Origin: Sandaracinaceae bacterium
Lineage (GTDB): Bacteria > Myxococcota_A > Polyangia > Polyangiales > Houyiibacteriaceae
Direction of reading: 5' to 3'
Assembly (NCBI GenBank): GCA_016706685.1
Contig: JADJJE010000004.1
Span: 248,001 to 312,000 of the forward strand
Length of the DNA: 64,000 nucleotides
Shown here piece after piece: positions 18,802-26,752 of the stretch (position 1 is the stretch's first letter; the number at the start of each line of letters is the position of its first letter). The position numbers were made by a program, and so were the translations under genes. The notes under the pieces are model-generated. The model was not told the DNA's origin, searched no databases, and saw nothing but the letters and a program-made list of their open reading frames with translations.

Positions 18802-19503
18802 TCAGGCCGGCGTCTCGGGGAGCACGGGCGGCCCCTCGTGCCAGCTCACGTCCGCTTCGTAGATGGACGCGAAGTGGTGCGCGGCGCGGTCTTCCAGCTC
18901 CCGCATGGGCACGCCCTGACCCGTCTCACGCTCGAGCGAGGTGACGCCCTTGTCGGTGATGCCGCACGGCACGATGAGCTGGAAGTGCGACAGCTCGGTG
19001 GTGTTGTTGAGCGCGAAGCCGTGCATGGTGACCCAGCGGCTGATGCGCACCCCCACCGCGCCGATCTTGCGCTCGCCGTCCACCCAGGCGCCGTTGAACC
19101 CCTCCATGCGTGCAGCCGTGACGCCGTAGTCCGCGGCCGTGCGGATCATGGTCTCCTCGAGCGAGGCCACGTACTTGCGCACGTCCTGGCGGTCGGGGTG
19201 CAGGTCGATGATGGGGTAGCCCACCAGCTGCCCGGGGCCGTGATAGGTCACGTCGCCGCCGCGCCCCACTTCCTCCACGCTGACCCCTTGAGCCGTCAGC
19301 ACCTCGCGGCTGAAGAGGATGTTGTCGGCCTTGGCGCCACGCCCGAGAGTGAGCACCGGGAGGTGCTCCAGCAGCAGCAGCGTGTCGCCGATGGTGCCCG
19401 CCTTGCGCGCCTCCACTAGCGTGCGCTGGAGCGCGTGGGCCGCGTCGTAGGGCATGACCCCCACGCGGTACACGTCGAGGTGGCGTGGCGCGCGCGGGAT
19501 CAC
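18802..19503 (-). CDS. lipB: Lipoyl(octanoyl) transferase LipB
   Basis: Transfers octanoate from acyl carrier protein to lipoyl domains, the first step of protein lipoylation. The 233 residues include LLLLEHLPVLTLGRGAK, GRGGDVTYHGPGQLVGYPI, the KIGAVGVRISRWVTMHGFALN block with the catalytic Lys, and IVPCGITDKGVTSL with the catalytic Cys. The start is a GTG overlapping the lpdA stop (GTGA); a later ATG would remove LDVYRVG, part of the normal fold. Clustering with lpdA and an E1 alpha gene fits lipoylated 2-oxo-acid dehydrogenase complexes. Confidence 0.95.
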   Translation of the reverse strand: MIPRAPRHLDVYRVGVMPYDAAHALQRTLVEARKAGTIGDTLLLLEHLPVLTLGRGAKADNILFSREVLTAQGVSVEEVGRGGDVTYHGPGQLVGYPIIDLHPDRQDVRKYVASLEETMIRTAADYGVTAARMEGFNGAWVDGERKIGAVGVRISRWVTMHGFALNNTTELSHFQLIVPCGITDKGVTSLERETGQGVPMRELEDRAAHHFASIYEADVSWHEGPPVLPETPA

Positions 19504-20912
19504 TTCTTGTTCATCACGTGGACGGCCTCGCCGATGGCGTGCTTGAACGACTCCATCATGCCTTCGCCCAGGGTGGGGTGCGGGTGCACGGTGAGCGCCA
19601 CGTCCTCCGCGAACGCGTCCATCTCGATGGCCAGGGCGGCCTCGCTGATCAGGTCGCTGGCCTCGGGGCCCACGATGCCCACGCCCAGCACCTGGTTGGT
19701 GTCGGCGTCCACGATGGTCTTGATGAAGCCGTCGGTCTCGCGCACGGCCATGGCGCGACCGCTGGCCGCGAACGGGAACTTGCCGATCTTGATGTTGCGA
19801 CCCGCCGCGATGGCCTGCGTCTCGCTCATGCCGGCCGTGGCGATCTCCGGCTCGGTGAAGATGGCGGCGGGGATGCTGCGCCAGTCGGTGGCGCGGTTGT
19901 GGCCCGCGATGACCTCGGCGCAGATCTCCGCCTCGGCCGACGCCTTGTGCGCCAGGTAGGGCCCGCCCTTGACGTCGCCGATGGCGTAGATGCCGTCCAC
20001 GTTGGTGCGCAGCTGCTGGTCCACGATGACGTGGCCGCGCGGGTCGAGCGCCACGCCCACTGCGTCGAGCCCGAGCCCTGCCGTGTTGGGCTTGAAGCCC
20101 ACCGCCACGAGCAGGATGTCGGCCTCGATGGTCTCTTTCTTTCCGCCACCCTCGACGGTCACGCGCACGCCACCGGCGGTCTTCTCGCAGGCCACCGCCT
20201 TGGTCTCGAGGCGCACGTCCACGCCGCCCTTCTTGAGGTGCTTCTGCACCACCTTGACCATGTCGAGGTCCACGCCCGGCAGCAGCTGGTTGGTGAGCTC
20301 CACCACCGTGACCTTGGTGCCGAGCTTCATGTAGACCATGCCCAGCTCGAGGCCGATGACGCCACCGCCGATGATGCACATGCTCTTGGGCGCCGACTGC
20401 AGCGACACGGCCTCGCGCGCGGTGATGATGGTCTCGCCGTCCGGCTCGAAGCCGGGGATGCGGATGACCTGCGTGCCCGTGGCGATGACGATGGCCTTGC
20501 TGGCGTCGAAGGTGAGCGTCTCGCCCGTGGCCGTGACCACCTGCACTTCGCGCGGGCCCGTGAGCGCTGCGTCACCGATCACGATGTCCGCGCCGTTGCC
20601 CTTCACGAGCGAGGTGATGCCGCCCGTGAGCTTCTTGACGATGCCGTCTTTCCAGGCCTGCATCTTGGCCACGTCCACGGACACGTCGCTGACCGTGATG
20701 CCCATGTCGCTGGCGGTCTGGATCTTCTGCACCAGGTTGGTGGCCGCGATGAGCGCCTTGCTCGGAATGCAGCCCCAGTTGAGGCAGATGCCGCCCATCT
20801 CCTCTTTCTCGACGCACAGGGTCTTGATGCCCAGCTGGGCGAGACGGATGGCGGCGACGTAGCCACCAGGGCCGCCTCCGATGACGATGGCTTCGTAGGA
20901 CTTGTCGGACAT
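19500..20912 (-). CDS. lpdA: Dihydrolipoyl dehydrogenase (E3)
   Basis: FAD-dependent reoxidation of dihydrolipoamide in 2-oxo-acid dehydrogenase and glycine cleavage complexes. The 470 residues show the FAD motif IGGGPGGYVAAIRLAQLG, the redox-active disulfide GGICLNWGCIPSKAL, the NAD motif IGGGVIGLELG, the second FAD motif IYAIGDVKGGPYLAHKA, and the C-terminal HPHPTLGEGMMES with the active-site His and Glu. GGAAG lies 8 bases before the ATG. It sits between the E1 alpha gene (35-base gap) and lipB (4-base overlap), one operon. Confidence 0.96.
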   Translation of the reverse strand: MSDKSYEAIVIGGGPGGYVAAIRLAQLGIKTLCVEKEEMGGICLNWGCIPSKALIAATNLVQKIQTASDMGITVSDVSVDVAKMQAWKDGIVKKLTGGITSLVKGNGADIVIGDAALTGPREVQVVTATGETLTFDASKAIVIATGTQVIRIPGFEPDGETIITAREAVSLQSAPKSMCIIGGGVIGLELGMVYMKLGTKVTVVELTNQLLPGVDLDMVKVVQKHLKKGGVDVRLETKAVACEKTAGGVRVTVEGGGKKETIEADILLVAVGFKPNTAGLGLDAVGVALDPRGHVIVDQQLRTNVDGIYAIGDVKGGPYLAHKASAEAEICAEVIAGHNRATDWRSIPAAIFTEPEIATAGMSETQAIAAGRNIKIGKFPFAASGRAMAVRETDGFIKTIVDADTNQVLGVGIVGPEASDLISEAALAIEMDAFAEDVALTVHPHPTLGEGMMESFKHAIGEAVHVMNKK

Positions 20913-20947
20913 GGTCAATCGCTTCCGGGGGTATCGGTCGGGTTCGG

Positions 20948-22063
20948 TTAGGCGCGAGGGTAGCGCAAGAGCTCGTCCCGTTGGGACTCGAGGTGCGGTG
21001 GGCGTGCTGCGTAGACGTCGTCCATGAGCCCCTCGCGTGACACGGGGGGCTGGGCCTCGGTGGCCCGGATGGCCACTGCGATCTCGGCCTCGAGGGCGGC
21101 GTCGAGCGCCTGCTCGCCTTCGGGCGTGAGCTGGCCCGTGTGGCGCAGGTGGGCGCCCAGCCGCGCGATGGGGTCCCGCGCGCGCCAGCAGTCCACCTCG
21201 GCCTCGTCGCGGTAGCGGGTGGGGTCGTCGCTCGAGCTGTGCGCGCCGATGCGATAGGTCAGACACTCCACGAGCGTGGGGCCCTCACCGCGGCGCGCGC
21301 GCTCGGTGGCGCTGTGCACCACCTGGAACACCGCCAGCGCGTCGTTGCCGTCCACGCGCACGCCGGGCATGCCGTAGGCGCTGGCCTTCTGCGCGAAGGT
21401 GGCCGAGGCCGTCTGGCGCGAGGCCGGCACGCTGATGGCCCACTGGTTGTTCTGCACCACGAACACCACCGGCGCGCGGAACACGGCGGCGAAGTTGAGC
21501 GCCGCGTGGAAGTCGCCTTGGCTCGTGGCCCCATCGCCGCTGAACGCGATGGCCACCATGTCGTCCCCGCGCCGCACAGCCGCCATGGCGGCGCCCACGG
21601 CCTGCGGCAGCTGCGGGCCAATGACGGATGACCAGCTCACCACACTCGCGCTGCGGCCCGCCATGTGGCTGGGCATCTGGCGGCCCTTCGCCACGTCGCC
21701 CGCGTTGCCATAGACCTGCGCCAGGTACGTCTCGAGGGGGAAGCCCCGGGTGAGCAAGATGCTGCTCTCGCGCAGGGCCGGGAACACCCAGTCCGTGGGG
21801 CGCGTGGCGAACCCGCAGGCGATGGGCACGGCCTCTTGGCCCGTGACCGACCCGTAGAAGCCCACCGCCCCCTGGCGCTGCTTCGCCAGCATGCGCTCGT
21901 CGAGGCGTCGCAAGAGCCGCATGCCGCGGTACATGGCCAGCTGCGTGGGGCCATCGGGCAGGGCTCCGAAAGCCCCCGCGTCCGCTGCGCCGGGCACCAG
22001 CTGACCCTCGTCGGTGAGGGCCCGAAAGAGGCCGAGCGCGGGGTCCTCGTGCGGCGCGTGCAT
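20948..22063 (-). CDS. 2-oxo-acid dehydrogenase E1 alpha subunit (probably branched-chain type)
   Basis: Thiamine-diphosphate subunit for decarboxylation of 2-oxo acids. The 371 residues carry the ThDP motif FSGDGATSQGDFHAALNFAAV...VVQNNQW, and YRIGAHSSSDDPTRYRD, the loop typical of branched-chain E1 alpha rather than pyruvate E1 alpha. A separate E1 beta and an E2 would be needed; neither is in the window. First gene of an operon with lpdA and lipB. It is transcribed divergently from the lipoprotein at 22118. Confidence 0.85.
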   Translation of the reverse strand: MHAPHEDPALGLFRALTDEGQLVPGAADAGAFGALPDGPTQLAMYRGMRLLRRLDERMLAKQRQGAVGFYGSVTGQEAVPIACGFATRPTDWVFPALRESSILLTRGFPLETYLAQVYGNAGDVAKGRQMPSHMAGRSASVVSWSSVIGPQLPQAVGAAMAAVRRGDDMVAIAFSGDGATSQGDFHAALNFAAVFRAPVVFVVQNNQWAISVPASRQTASATFAQKASAYGMPGVRVDGNDALAVFQVVHSATERARRGEGPTLVECLTYRIGAHSSSDDPTRYRDEAEVDCWRARDPIARLGAHLRHTGQLTPEGEQALDAALEAEIAVAIRATEAQPPVSREGLMDDVYAARPPHLESQRDELLRYPRA

Positions 22064-22117
22064 CGCGCGAGATATTGGTCCCTGGGTGCGTGTGGGTCAA
22101 CGTGCTATCCCCTCGCC

Positions 22118-22648
22118 ATGAGGCAGCCGACGGCTCTGGGACCGCGAGCGCGGAACTCGGTCCACCTCGCGGCCGAGGCTCCCCGGCTGGCGGTGTTGCT
22201 GCTCGCCCTGCTGTCGCTGCTGGCCTGCCAGGAGGCGCCCCCGCCCGGGCCTGCGGACACGGTGCGGACCTTCTTGCGGCTCATGGACGAGAGCGGCATC
22301 CGCAGCGGACCGTCCGGTGAGGTGCTGGCCGACGAGGTGGCGCTCCAGGAAGCGTTCCAGCTGCTCTCGAACCGCACGCAGAGCGCGCTGCGGGAGCGCG
22401 CGGACCTCGCCGCGTCGCTGGCCGGGGGCGAGTACCAGGCCCACAACATCCTCATCCCGGGCCGCTTCCGGCTGCGCTTCGAGCCCGTGACCTTCGACGA
22501 GATCATCCAAGAAGAGCGGCCCCGGCGCGCCACCGTGCGCGTGCGTGGACGCGGCCCGGGCGAGCTGGCCGAGATCCCGCTCGTGGAAGAAGATGGCCGC
22601 TGGCGCATCCCGCTGGACATCCCGCCGGCCGCTGAGAGCAGCTTCTAG
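22118..22648 (+). CDS. Small lipoprotein, NTF2-like
   Basis: A 176-residue protein. Its signal VLLLALLSLLACQEAPPPGPAD has a lipobox Cys at about residue 37 after a longish basic N-terminus. The mature part (ADTVRTFLRLMD, LQEAFQLLSNRTQSALRERA, VEEDGRWRIPLDI) has the layout of the DUF4878/NTF2-like lipoproteins that are common in Bacteria. No specific role can be given. TGCTAT upstream could act as a -10 box. Confidence 0.7.
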   Translation: MRQPTALGPRARNSVHLAAEAPRLAVLLLALLSLLACQEAPPPGPADTVRTFLRLMDESGIRSGPSGEVLADEVALQEAFQLLSNRTQSALRERADLAASLAGGEYQAHNILIPGRFRLRFEPVTFDEIIQEERPRRATVRVRGRGPGELAEIPLVEEDGRWRIPLDIPPAAESSF

Positions 22649-22686
22649 AGAGCGACGCCTAGACCTCCCGGTGTATCGTGCGCCCC

Positions 22687-22941
22687 ATGCGCAACTTCCT
22701 CCTCGGTCTCTCCATCGCCGGTGCATTCATCGCTGGCTCGCTCTTCTCGGGTGGCTCCCCTCAGTCAGCGGACGCGCAGCAGGGCGTCCAGCGCTGGGAG
22801 TACCACTGCACGGAGGGCTACAACGCCCCCACCATCATGGAGCGCGCCAACGCCGCAGGGGCGTCTGGTTGGGAGATGGTCAGCGCCGTGGGTAGCACTC
22901 GTGTCGCTGGGCTCTGGTGCTTCAAGCGTCCGAGGCGCTGA
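22687..22941 (+). CDS. Small secreted DUF4177-like protein
   Basis: An 84-residue protein with a signal/anchor (FLLGLSIAGAFIAGSLF) and a ~50-residue domain. QRWEYHCTEG, ANAAGASGWEMVSAVGS and LWCFKRP match the DUF4177 pattern (WEY...ALGAEGWELVSV...FKR). Two Cys may form a disulfide. TATCGT at 22674-22679 is positioned to start transcription next to the ATG, and no Shine-Dalgarno is present. Function unknown. Confidence 0.7.
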   Translation: MRNFLLGLSIAGAFIAGSLFSGGSPQSADAQQGVQRWEYHCTEGYNAPTIMERANAAGASGWEMVSAVGSTRVAGLWCFKRPRR

Positions 22942-22973
22942 GCAAGCACAGCCGCGCGCGTGGTCTCGCCTCG

Positions 22974-23471
22974 CTACACCAGGGTGAGCGGGCTCTCCAC
23001 GAAGTCGTTGGTGCCGGGCACGTGCACGTGCAGGCGGTGCTCGGCCACCTTGCCCTGCTGGATGCTCACCACGATGTACGCGCAGGGCCACATGAGCTGG
23101 CCGCTCTGCGCGAACGTGGCCGCGTCTTCGGCGCTGAAGTAGGCGCCGGCGTCGCAGTGCGAGTGGTAGATGACCTTGAGCGGCCGGCCGCTGTCTTCAC
23201 CCGCGGTGAACGCCCGCTGCGCGCGCAGCTCGTTGATCTTGAAGTACATGGCGCTCGTGCGCGGGAACGTCTCGGGGTCTAGCCGGTGGTACTTGTCCGC
23301 CTCGTTCTCCTCGCGGCGCGCTTCGTCCAGCAGGTCGGGCTCGCCCGCGGGCCCCATCACGAAGCCGCAGGCCTCGCTCGGGTAGCACTCGAGCGCGTGC
23401 GCCTCGATCTCGGCCATGACGGCGGCGGGGATGCGCAGGTTCCCAGCGATCCAGGGCTTGTCACCAGACAT
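22974..23471 (-). CDS. mec: JAMM/MPN+ metalloprotease (Mec-like) of the CysO pathway
   Basis: Zinc isopeptidase of the M67 family. The 165 residues contain the full JAMM set: Glu33 in YPSEACGF and IYHSHCDAGAYFSAED with His103, His105, Ser113 and Asp116. In Mycobacterium tuberculosis the homologue Mec releases cysteine from the CysO-cysteine adduct. Last gene of the operon, it overlaps the end of cysM by 11 bases. Because CysO here ends Gly-Gly-Arg, this enzyme may also trim that Arg; that is inference. Confidence 0.9.
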   Translation of the reverse strand: MSGDKPWIAGNLRIPAAVMAEIEAHALECYPSEACGFVMGPAGEPDLLDEARREENEADKYHRLDPETFPRTSAMYFKINELRAQRAFTAGEDSGRPLKVIYHSHCDAGAYFSAEDAATFAQSGQLMWPCAYIVVSIQQGKVAEHRLHVHVPGTNDFVESPLTLV

Positions 23472-24381
23472 ACTTCTTCTCCCACTTCAGCGGCGCGAAG
23501 TACCGGTCGTGCCGGTCGCACGCGATGGTCACCACACAGCCCGGCTCGCCCTTGGCCACCAGGCGCTTGGCCAGCGTCAGCGCCGCCGCCACGTTGGCGC
23601 CGCTCGAGTGCCCCACCATCAGGCCCTCTTGCTCGGCCAGACGGTCCGACATGTCCCAGCCATCGTCGGTGCTCACGGGCAGGATCTCGTCCGGCAGCGT
23701 GGGGTCGTAGATGGCGGGCACGATGCTGCTGGCCATGTGCTTGAGGCCCTCGAGCCCGTGCAGCGCCTCTTTGGGCTCGGCCGCCACGCACACGATCTTG
23801 CGGTGGTGCTCGCGCAGCCGGCGTGTGGTGCCCATGGCCGTGCCGCTGGTGCCGAGCGCGGCCACGAAGTGCGTGATGCGGTCGCCCACCTGCTCCAGGA
23901 TCTCGACGCCCGTGCCCAGGTAGTGAGCACCCGGGTTGCTGGGGTTGCTGTACTGGTCCGAGTAGAAGTACTTGTCCGGGTTCTCGGCCACCAGCTTGCG
24001 CACCAGCCGGATGGCGCCGTCGCTGCCCTCCATGGGGTCGCTGTGGATGAGCGTGGTGCCGAACGCTTGCGTGATGTCCTTGCGGGGCTTGCTCACGTTG
24101 GCCGGCATCACCAGCGCAATCTTGTAGCCCAGCGCCGCGCCGAACAGGCTGTACGCCACGCCCGTGTTGCCGCTGGTGGCGTCGATGAGCGTCTTGTCCT
24201 TGGTGAAGCGCCCGCTCTCGATGGCGTCCAGCAGCATCTGGCGCGCGGGGCGGTCCTTCACGGAGCCACCGGGGTTCATGTACTCGAGCTTGAGGTACAG
24301 CTCCACGCCCGGCACGTCACGCTCGATGGCGTGGAGGCGCACCATCGGGGTCTGACCCACGGCCTCGATGATGGATTCCAT
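23461..24381 (-). CDS. cysM: CysM, CysO-dependent cysteine synthase
   Basis: PLP enzyme joining a serine-derived acceptor with sulfide carried by CysO thiocarboxylate. About 306 residues from the ATG at 24381; a TTG at 24411 would overlap the previous gene. NPGGSVKDRPA holds the PLP Lys42 and DATSGNTGVAYS is the substrate loop. Asp replacing the usual Pro/Glu before ATSGNTG and the HYLGTGVEILEQ stretch resemble mycobacterial CysM (O-phosphoserine type) more than CysK. The C-terminus ends LKWEKKYVW. At the position near the mycobacterial phosphate-binding Arg the sequence reads GLEGLKHM, so Lys may serve. Its place between CysO and JAMM genes supports the assignment. Confidence 0.88.
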   Translation of the reverse strand: MESIIEAVGQTPMVRLHAIERDVPGVELYLKLEYMNPGGSVKDRPARQMLLDAIESGRFTKDKTLIDATSGNTGVAYSLFGAALGYKIALVMPANVSKPRKDITQAFGTTLIHSDPMEGSDGAIRLVRKLVAENPDKYFYSDQYSNPSNPGAHYLGTGVEILEQVGDRITHFVAALGTSGTAMGTTRRLREHHRKIVCVAAEPKEALHGLEGLKHMASSIVPAIYDPTLPDEILPVSTDDGWDMSDRLAEQEGLMVGHSSGANVAAALTLAKRLVAKGEPGCVVTIACDRHDRYFAPLKWEKKYVW

Positions 24382-24397
24382 TCGGCGGAAGCGCACT

Positions 24398-24772
24398 TCA
24401 GTCGTCTCCAAGCAGGAAGAGGTTCGCGGGCAGCTCCGCGGGCTGGCCCAAGTCCAGCAGTTGCTTGATGCCCTCGACGGCCGTGAGGGCGCCGAGCAAG
24501 AGGTCTCTGGCGGGCCCGAGCGCAGCAGGCGCCAGGAGCGGCCCCAGCAGCTCGAGCGGGAGCAGATCGACCTCCTCCGCGGCGGAGTCGGGGTCGGTGT
24601 GCACGCTCACGCCCGCGCGCTGCAGGTAGTCCGCAGCGTGGGCACGCGAGGCCGGGGTGCCGCCGAACAGCCAGACCACGGCGTCGTCGAGGACCGCTTG
24701 GCCCTCGGCGCCCACCTCCGCGAGCATGCGCTGGCGGACGTGACGTGCTCCGTGGTCGGCGGGCAGCGTCAT
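24398..24772 (-). CDS. Degenerate E1/ThiF-like protein carrying only the Arg-finger and C-terminal helices
   Basis: A 124-residue protein that is easy to dismiss as hypothetical. Residues 10-54 (RHVRQRMLAEVGAEGQ, then DDAVVWLFGGTPASR and ADYLQRAGV) match the start of MoeB/ThiF enzymes, normally RYxRQ...L.E.G.EGQ...V.VVG.GGLGS...YL..AGVG. The nucleotide loop is lost (FGGTPAS). Residues 88-124 (LLGALTAVEGIKQLLDLGQPAEL) match the final helix of the same fold. The adenylation core and zinc-binding Cys pairs between them are absent. It starts 4 bases after cysO. It may act as a non-catalytic partner of the E1-like enzyme encoded at 25067, which lacks this N-terminal helix. Confidence 0.8.
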   Translation of the reverse strand: MTLPADHGARHVRQRMLAEVGAEGQAVLDDAVVWLFGGTPASRAHAADYLQRAGVSVHTDPDSAAEEVDLLPLELLGPLLAPAALGPARDLLLGALTAVEGIKQLLDLGQPAELPANLFLLGDD

Positions 24773-24776
24773 GCGC

Positions 24777-25055
24777 TCAGCGGCCGCCTGCGATGGCCGG
24801 CACCACGCTGATGGAGTCGCCGTCCTTCACGGGCGACTCGAGGCCGTCCAGGAAGCGGATGTCGTCGTCGTTGAGGAAGATGTTCACGAAGCGGAGCACC
24901 TTGCCCTCGTCGCTGAGGACGCGCTCCCGGATGCCGGGGTGAGCCGCCTCGAGCGCCGCGATGGCCGCGCCAACGGTGGCGCCCTCGACCTTGATCTCGT
25001 CGGCGCCGCCGGTGAGGGTGCGGAGCGGGGTGGGAATGCGAAGCGTGACGGCCAT
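24777..25055 (-). CDS. cysO: CysO, ubiquitin-like sulfur carrier
   Basis: Sulfur carrier of the ThiS/MoaD beta-grasp family that delivers sulfide as a C-terminal thiocarboxylate for cysteine synthesis. The 92 residues follow mycobacterial CysO closely: VTLRIPTPLRTLTGG, RFVNIFLNDDDIRFLDGL and DGDSISVVPAIAGG. Unlike mycobacterial CysO, which ends Gly-Gly, this one has one extra residue, Arg92, after Gly90-Gly91. AGGAA lies 8 bases before the ATG. It lies between the E1-like gene (11-base gap) and the degenerate E1-like gene (4-base gap). Confidence 0.92.
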   Translation of the reverse strand: MAVTLRIPTPLRTLTGGADEIKVEGATVGAAIAALEAAHPGIRERVLSDEGKVLRFVNIFLNDDDIRFLDGLESPVKDGDSISVVPAIAGGR

Positions 25056-25066
25056 GGTGCAGGTTC

Positions 25067-25816
25067 CTAGTTGGGGGGCGGGACGTAGCGCTCCATGCGC
25101 AGGTCCTTGATCTCGCCCGCGCAGAGCGGGCAGCCCGGGCGCGGCCGAGCTTGAAACCGACGCAGCTTGCCGGCAAGCGCGTCGTAGTGGAAGAGCGTGC
25201 CGAGCGCGAACGGGTCGCCGGCCAGGTGCGCCAGCACCAGCGCGCTCTGGAGCGCAGCCACCACGCCCACCACGGGGCCCATCACCCCGGCGGTGGCGCA
25301 GGTGTCGGCGCGACCCGTGGGCAGGTCCTCGAACACGCAGCGCAGGCACGGGCCTTCTGCCGCGGTGCCGGCGCTCAGCAGCGCCCAGCCCGACCAGCGC
25401 ACGGCGCCCGCGTGGGCCACGGGCACGCCGCGCAGGCGCGCCGCGTCGGCCGTCAGGAACTTGGTGGCGAAGTTGTCGGCGCCCTCGATGACCAGGTCTT
25501 GTTCGGCCAGCAGGTCTGGCGCTTCGGCGGGGCGCAAGCGTCCCTGCACGGCCACCACCTCCGTGGACGAGTCGGGGTGATCCGCACGCAGCCGCTCGGC
25601 CGCGCGGGTGACCTTGTCATGGCCCACGTCGGCGTCGGTGTAGAGCGTCTGGCGGTGGAGGTTGCTCACGTCCACCGCGTCGTCGTCCAGCAGGGTCAGG
25701 CGTTTCAGCGCACCACTCGCCATGAGCACCCGGCTGGCGGGCGAGCCGAGGCCGCCGCAGCCCACCACCAGGGCGCGCGTGATCGTGCTGCGCGACGTGG
25801 CGGGGAGGGCGCTCAC
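25067..25816 (-). CDS. MoeB/ThiF-type E1-like adenylyltransferase lacking the N-terminal Arg finger
   Basis: Adenylates the C-terminus of CysO for sulfur loading. The 249 residues have the nucleotide loop VVGCGGLGSPAS (19-28), NLHRQTLY with Arg55, Lys68, EGADNFATKF with the Mg-binding Asp, ADTCATAGVMGP with the usual Cys, and zinc-binding pairs CLRC and CPLC. The GTG start (25816, GTGA overlap with cysK) puts only 12 residues before the first Rossmann strand. The ~25-residue RYxRQ helix that normally precedes it is missing, and upstream sequence is cysK. That helix appears in the protein at 24398. No rhodanese domain is present, so the sulfur donor is separate. Confidence 0.88.
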   Translation of the reverse strand: MSALPATSRSTITRALVVGCGGLGSPASRVLMASGALKRLTLLDDDAVDVSNLHRQTLYTDADVGHDKVTRAAERLRADHPDSSTEVVAVQGRLRPAEAPDLLAEQDLVIEGADNFATKFLTADAARLRGVPVAHAGAVRWSGWALLSAGTAAEGPCLRCVFEDLPTGRADTCATAGVMGPVVGVVAALQSALVLAHLAGDPFALGTLFHYDALAGKLRRFQARPRPGCPLCAGEIKDLRMERYVPPPN

Positions 25817-26739
25817 TCGAAGTACTCGGCCAGGCTGAAGTAGCGCTCGCCCGTGTCGCACAGGAACGTGACCACGTTGCCGCCCGGGCCAATCTCGCGC
25901 GCCAGCTGGCACGCCACGCTCACGTTCGCGCCCGCGCTGATGCCCACCAAGAGCCCCTCTTCGCGGCTGAGGCGCTGCTTCATCTTCCATGCCTCGGCGT
26001 CTTCCACCGTGCGCAGGGCGGTGACCACGCTGGGGTCGTAGTTGTCGGGCACGAAGCCCGCGTTGAGCCCCTGGATCTTGCTGGGGCCGGGCGCCCCACC
26101 GCTCAGCACGGGGCTGGCCGCGGGCTCCACCGCCACCACCTGGATGCCCGGGCGCGCCTCTTTCAGCACGCGGCCCACGCCGGTCACCGTGCCGCCAGTG
26201 CCCACCGCCGCCACCAGCGCGTCCAGCCGCAGCCCCTCGAACGCCGCGAGGATCTCTTGCGCCGTGGTCTCCCCGTGCACCGTGGGGTTCGCCTTGTTGG
26301 TGAACTGCTGCGGCATGAACGCCCCGCGCTCCTCCGCGATGCGCAGCGCGGCCTCGAGGGCGCCGTCCATCACGCGCTCGGGCTCGGTGAGCACGATCTC
26401 CACGCCGTAGCTCTTGAGCAGCTCGCGCCGCTCGAGCGACATGCTGGCCGGCATGGTCAGCACCAGCTTGTAGCCCTTCTTGCGGCACACGATGGCGAGG
26501 CCGATGCCGGTGTTCCCGCTGGTGGGCTCCACCACGGTCATGCCCGGCCGCAGCGTGCCATCGCGTTCGGCGGCCTCGATCATGGCGAGGCAGATGCGGT
26601 CCTTCACAGAGCCGCCCGGGTTCAGGTGCTCGCACTTGACCCACACGCTGGCGCTGCCTTCTTCGACGACGCGGCGGAGGCGGACGATGGGGGTGCGACC
26701 GATGAGATCGAGGACGCTCGAGACGACGGGTGCGGACAT
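25813..26739 (-). CDS. cysK: Cysteine synthase (CysK type)
   Basis: PLP-dependent O-acetylserine sulfhydrylase. The 308 residues include LIGRTPIVRLRRV, NPGGSVKDRI with PLP Lys46, EPTSGNTGIGLA, the QFTNKANPTVHGETTAQEI segment and GTGGTVTGVG, and end DTGERYFSLAEYFE. The start at 26739 has GGAG 5 bases upstream; earlier ATGs at 26769 and 26799 lack one or intrude on the regulator gene. It is 13 bases downstream of the Rrf2 gene and overlaps the E1-like gene. A CysK beside an Rrf2 regulator recalls the Bacillus CymR-CysK pair. Confidence 0.93.
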   Translation of the reverse strand: MSAPVVSSVLDLIGRTPIVRLRRVVEEGSASVWVKCEHLNPGGSVKDRICLAMIEAAERDGTLRPGMTVVEPTSGNTGIGLAIVCRKKGYKLVLTMPASMSLERRELLKSYGVEIVLTEPERVMDGALEAALRIAEERGAFMPQQFTNKANPTVHGETTAQEILAAFEGLRLDALVAAVGTGGTVTGVGRVLKEARPGIQVVAVEPAASPVLSGGAPGPSKIQGLNAGFVPDNYDPSVVTALRTVEDAEAWKMKQRLSREEGLLVGISAGANVSVACQLAREIGPGGNVVTFLCDTGERYFSLAEYFE

Positions 26740-26752
26740 GCGGGCTCCGGAA

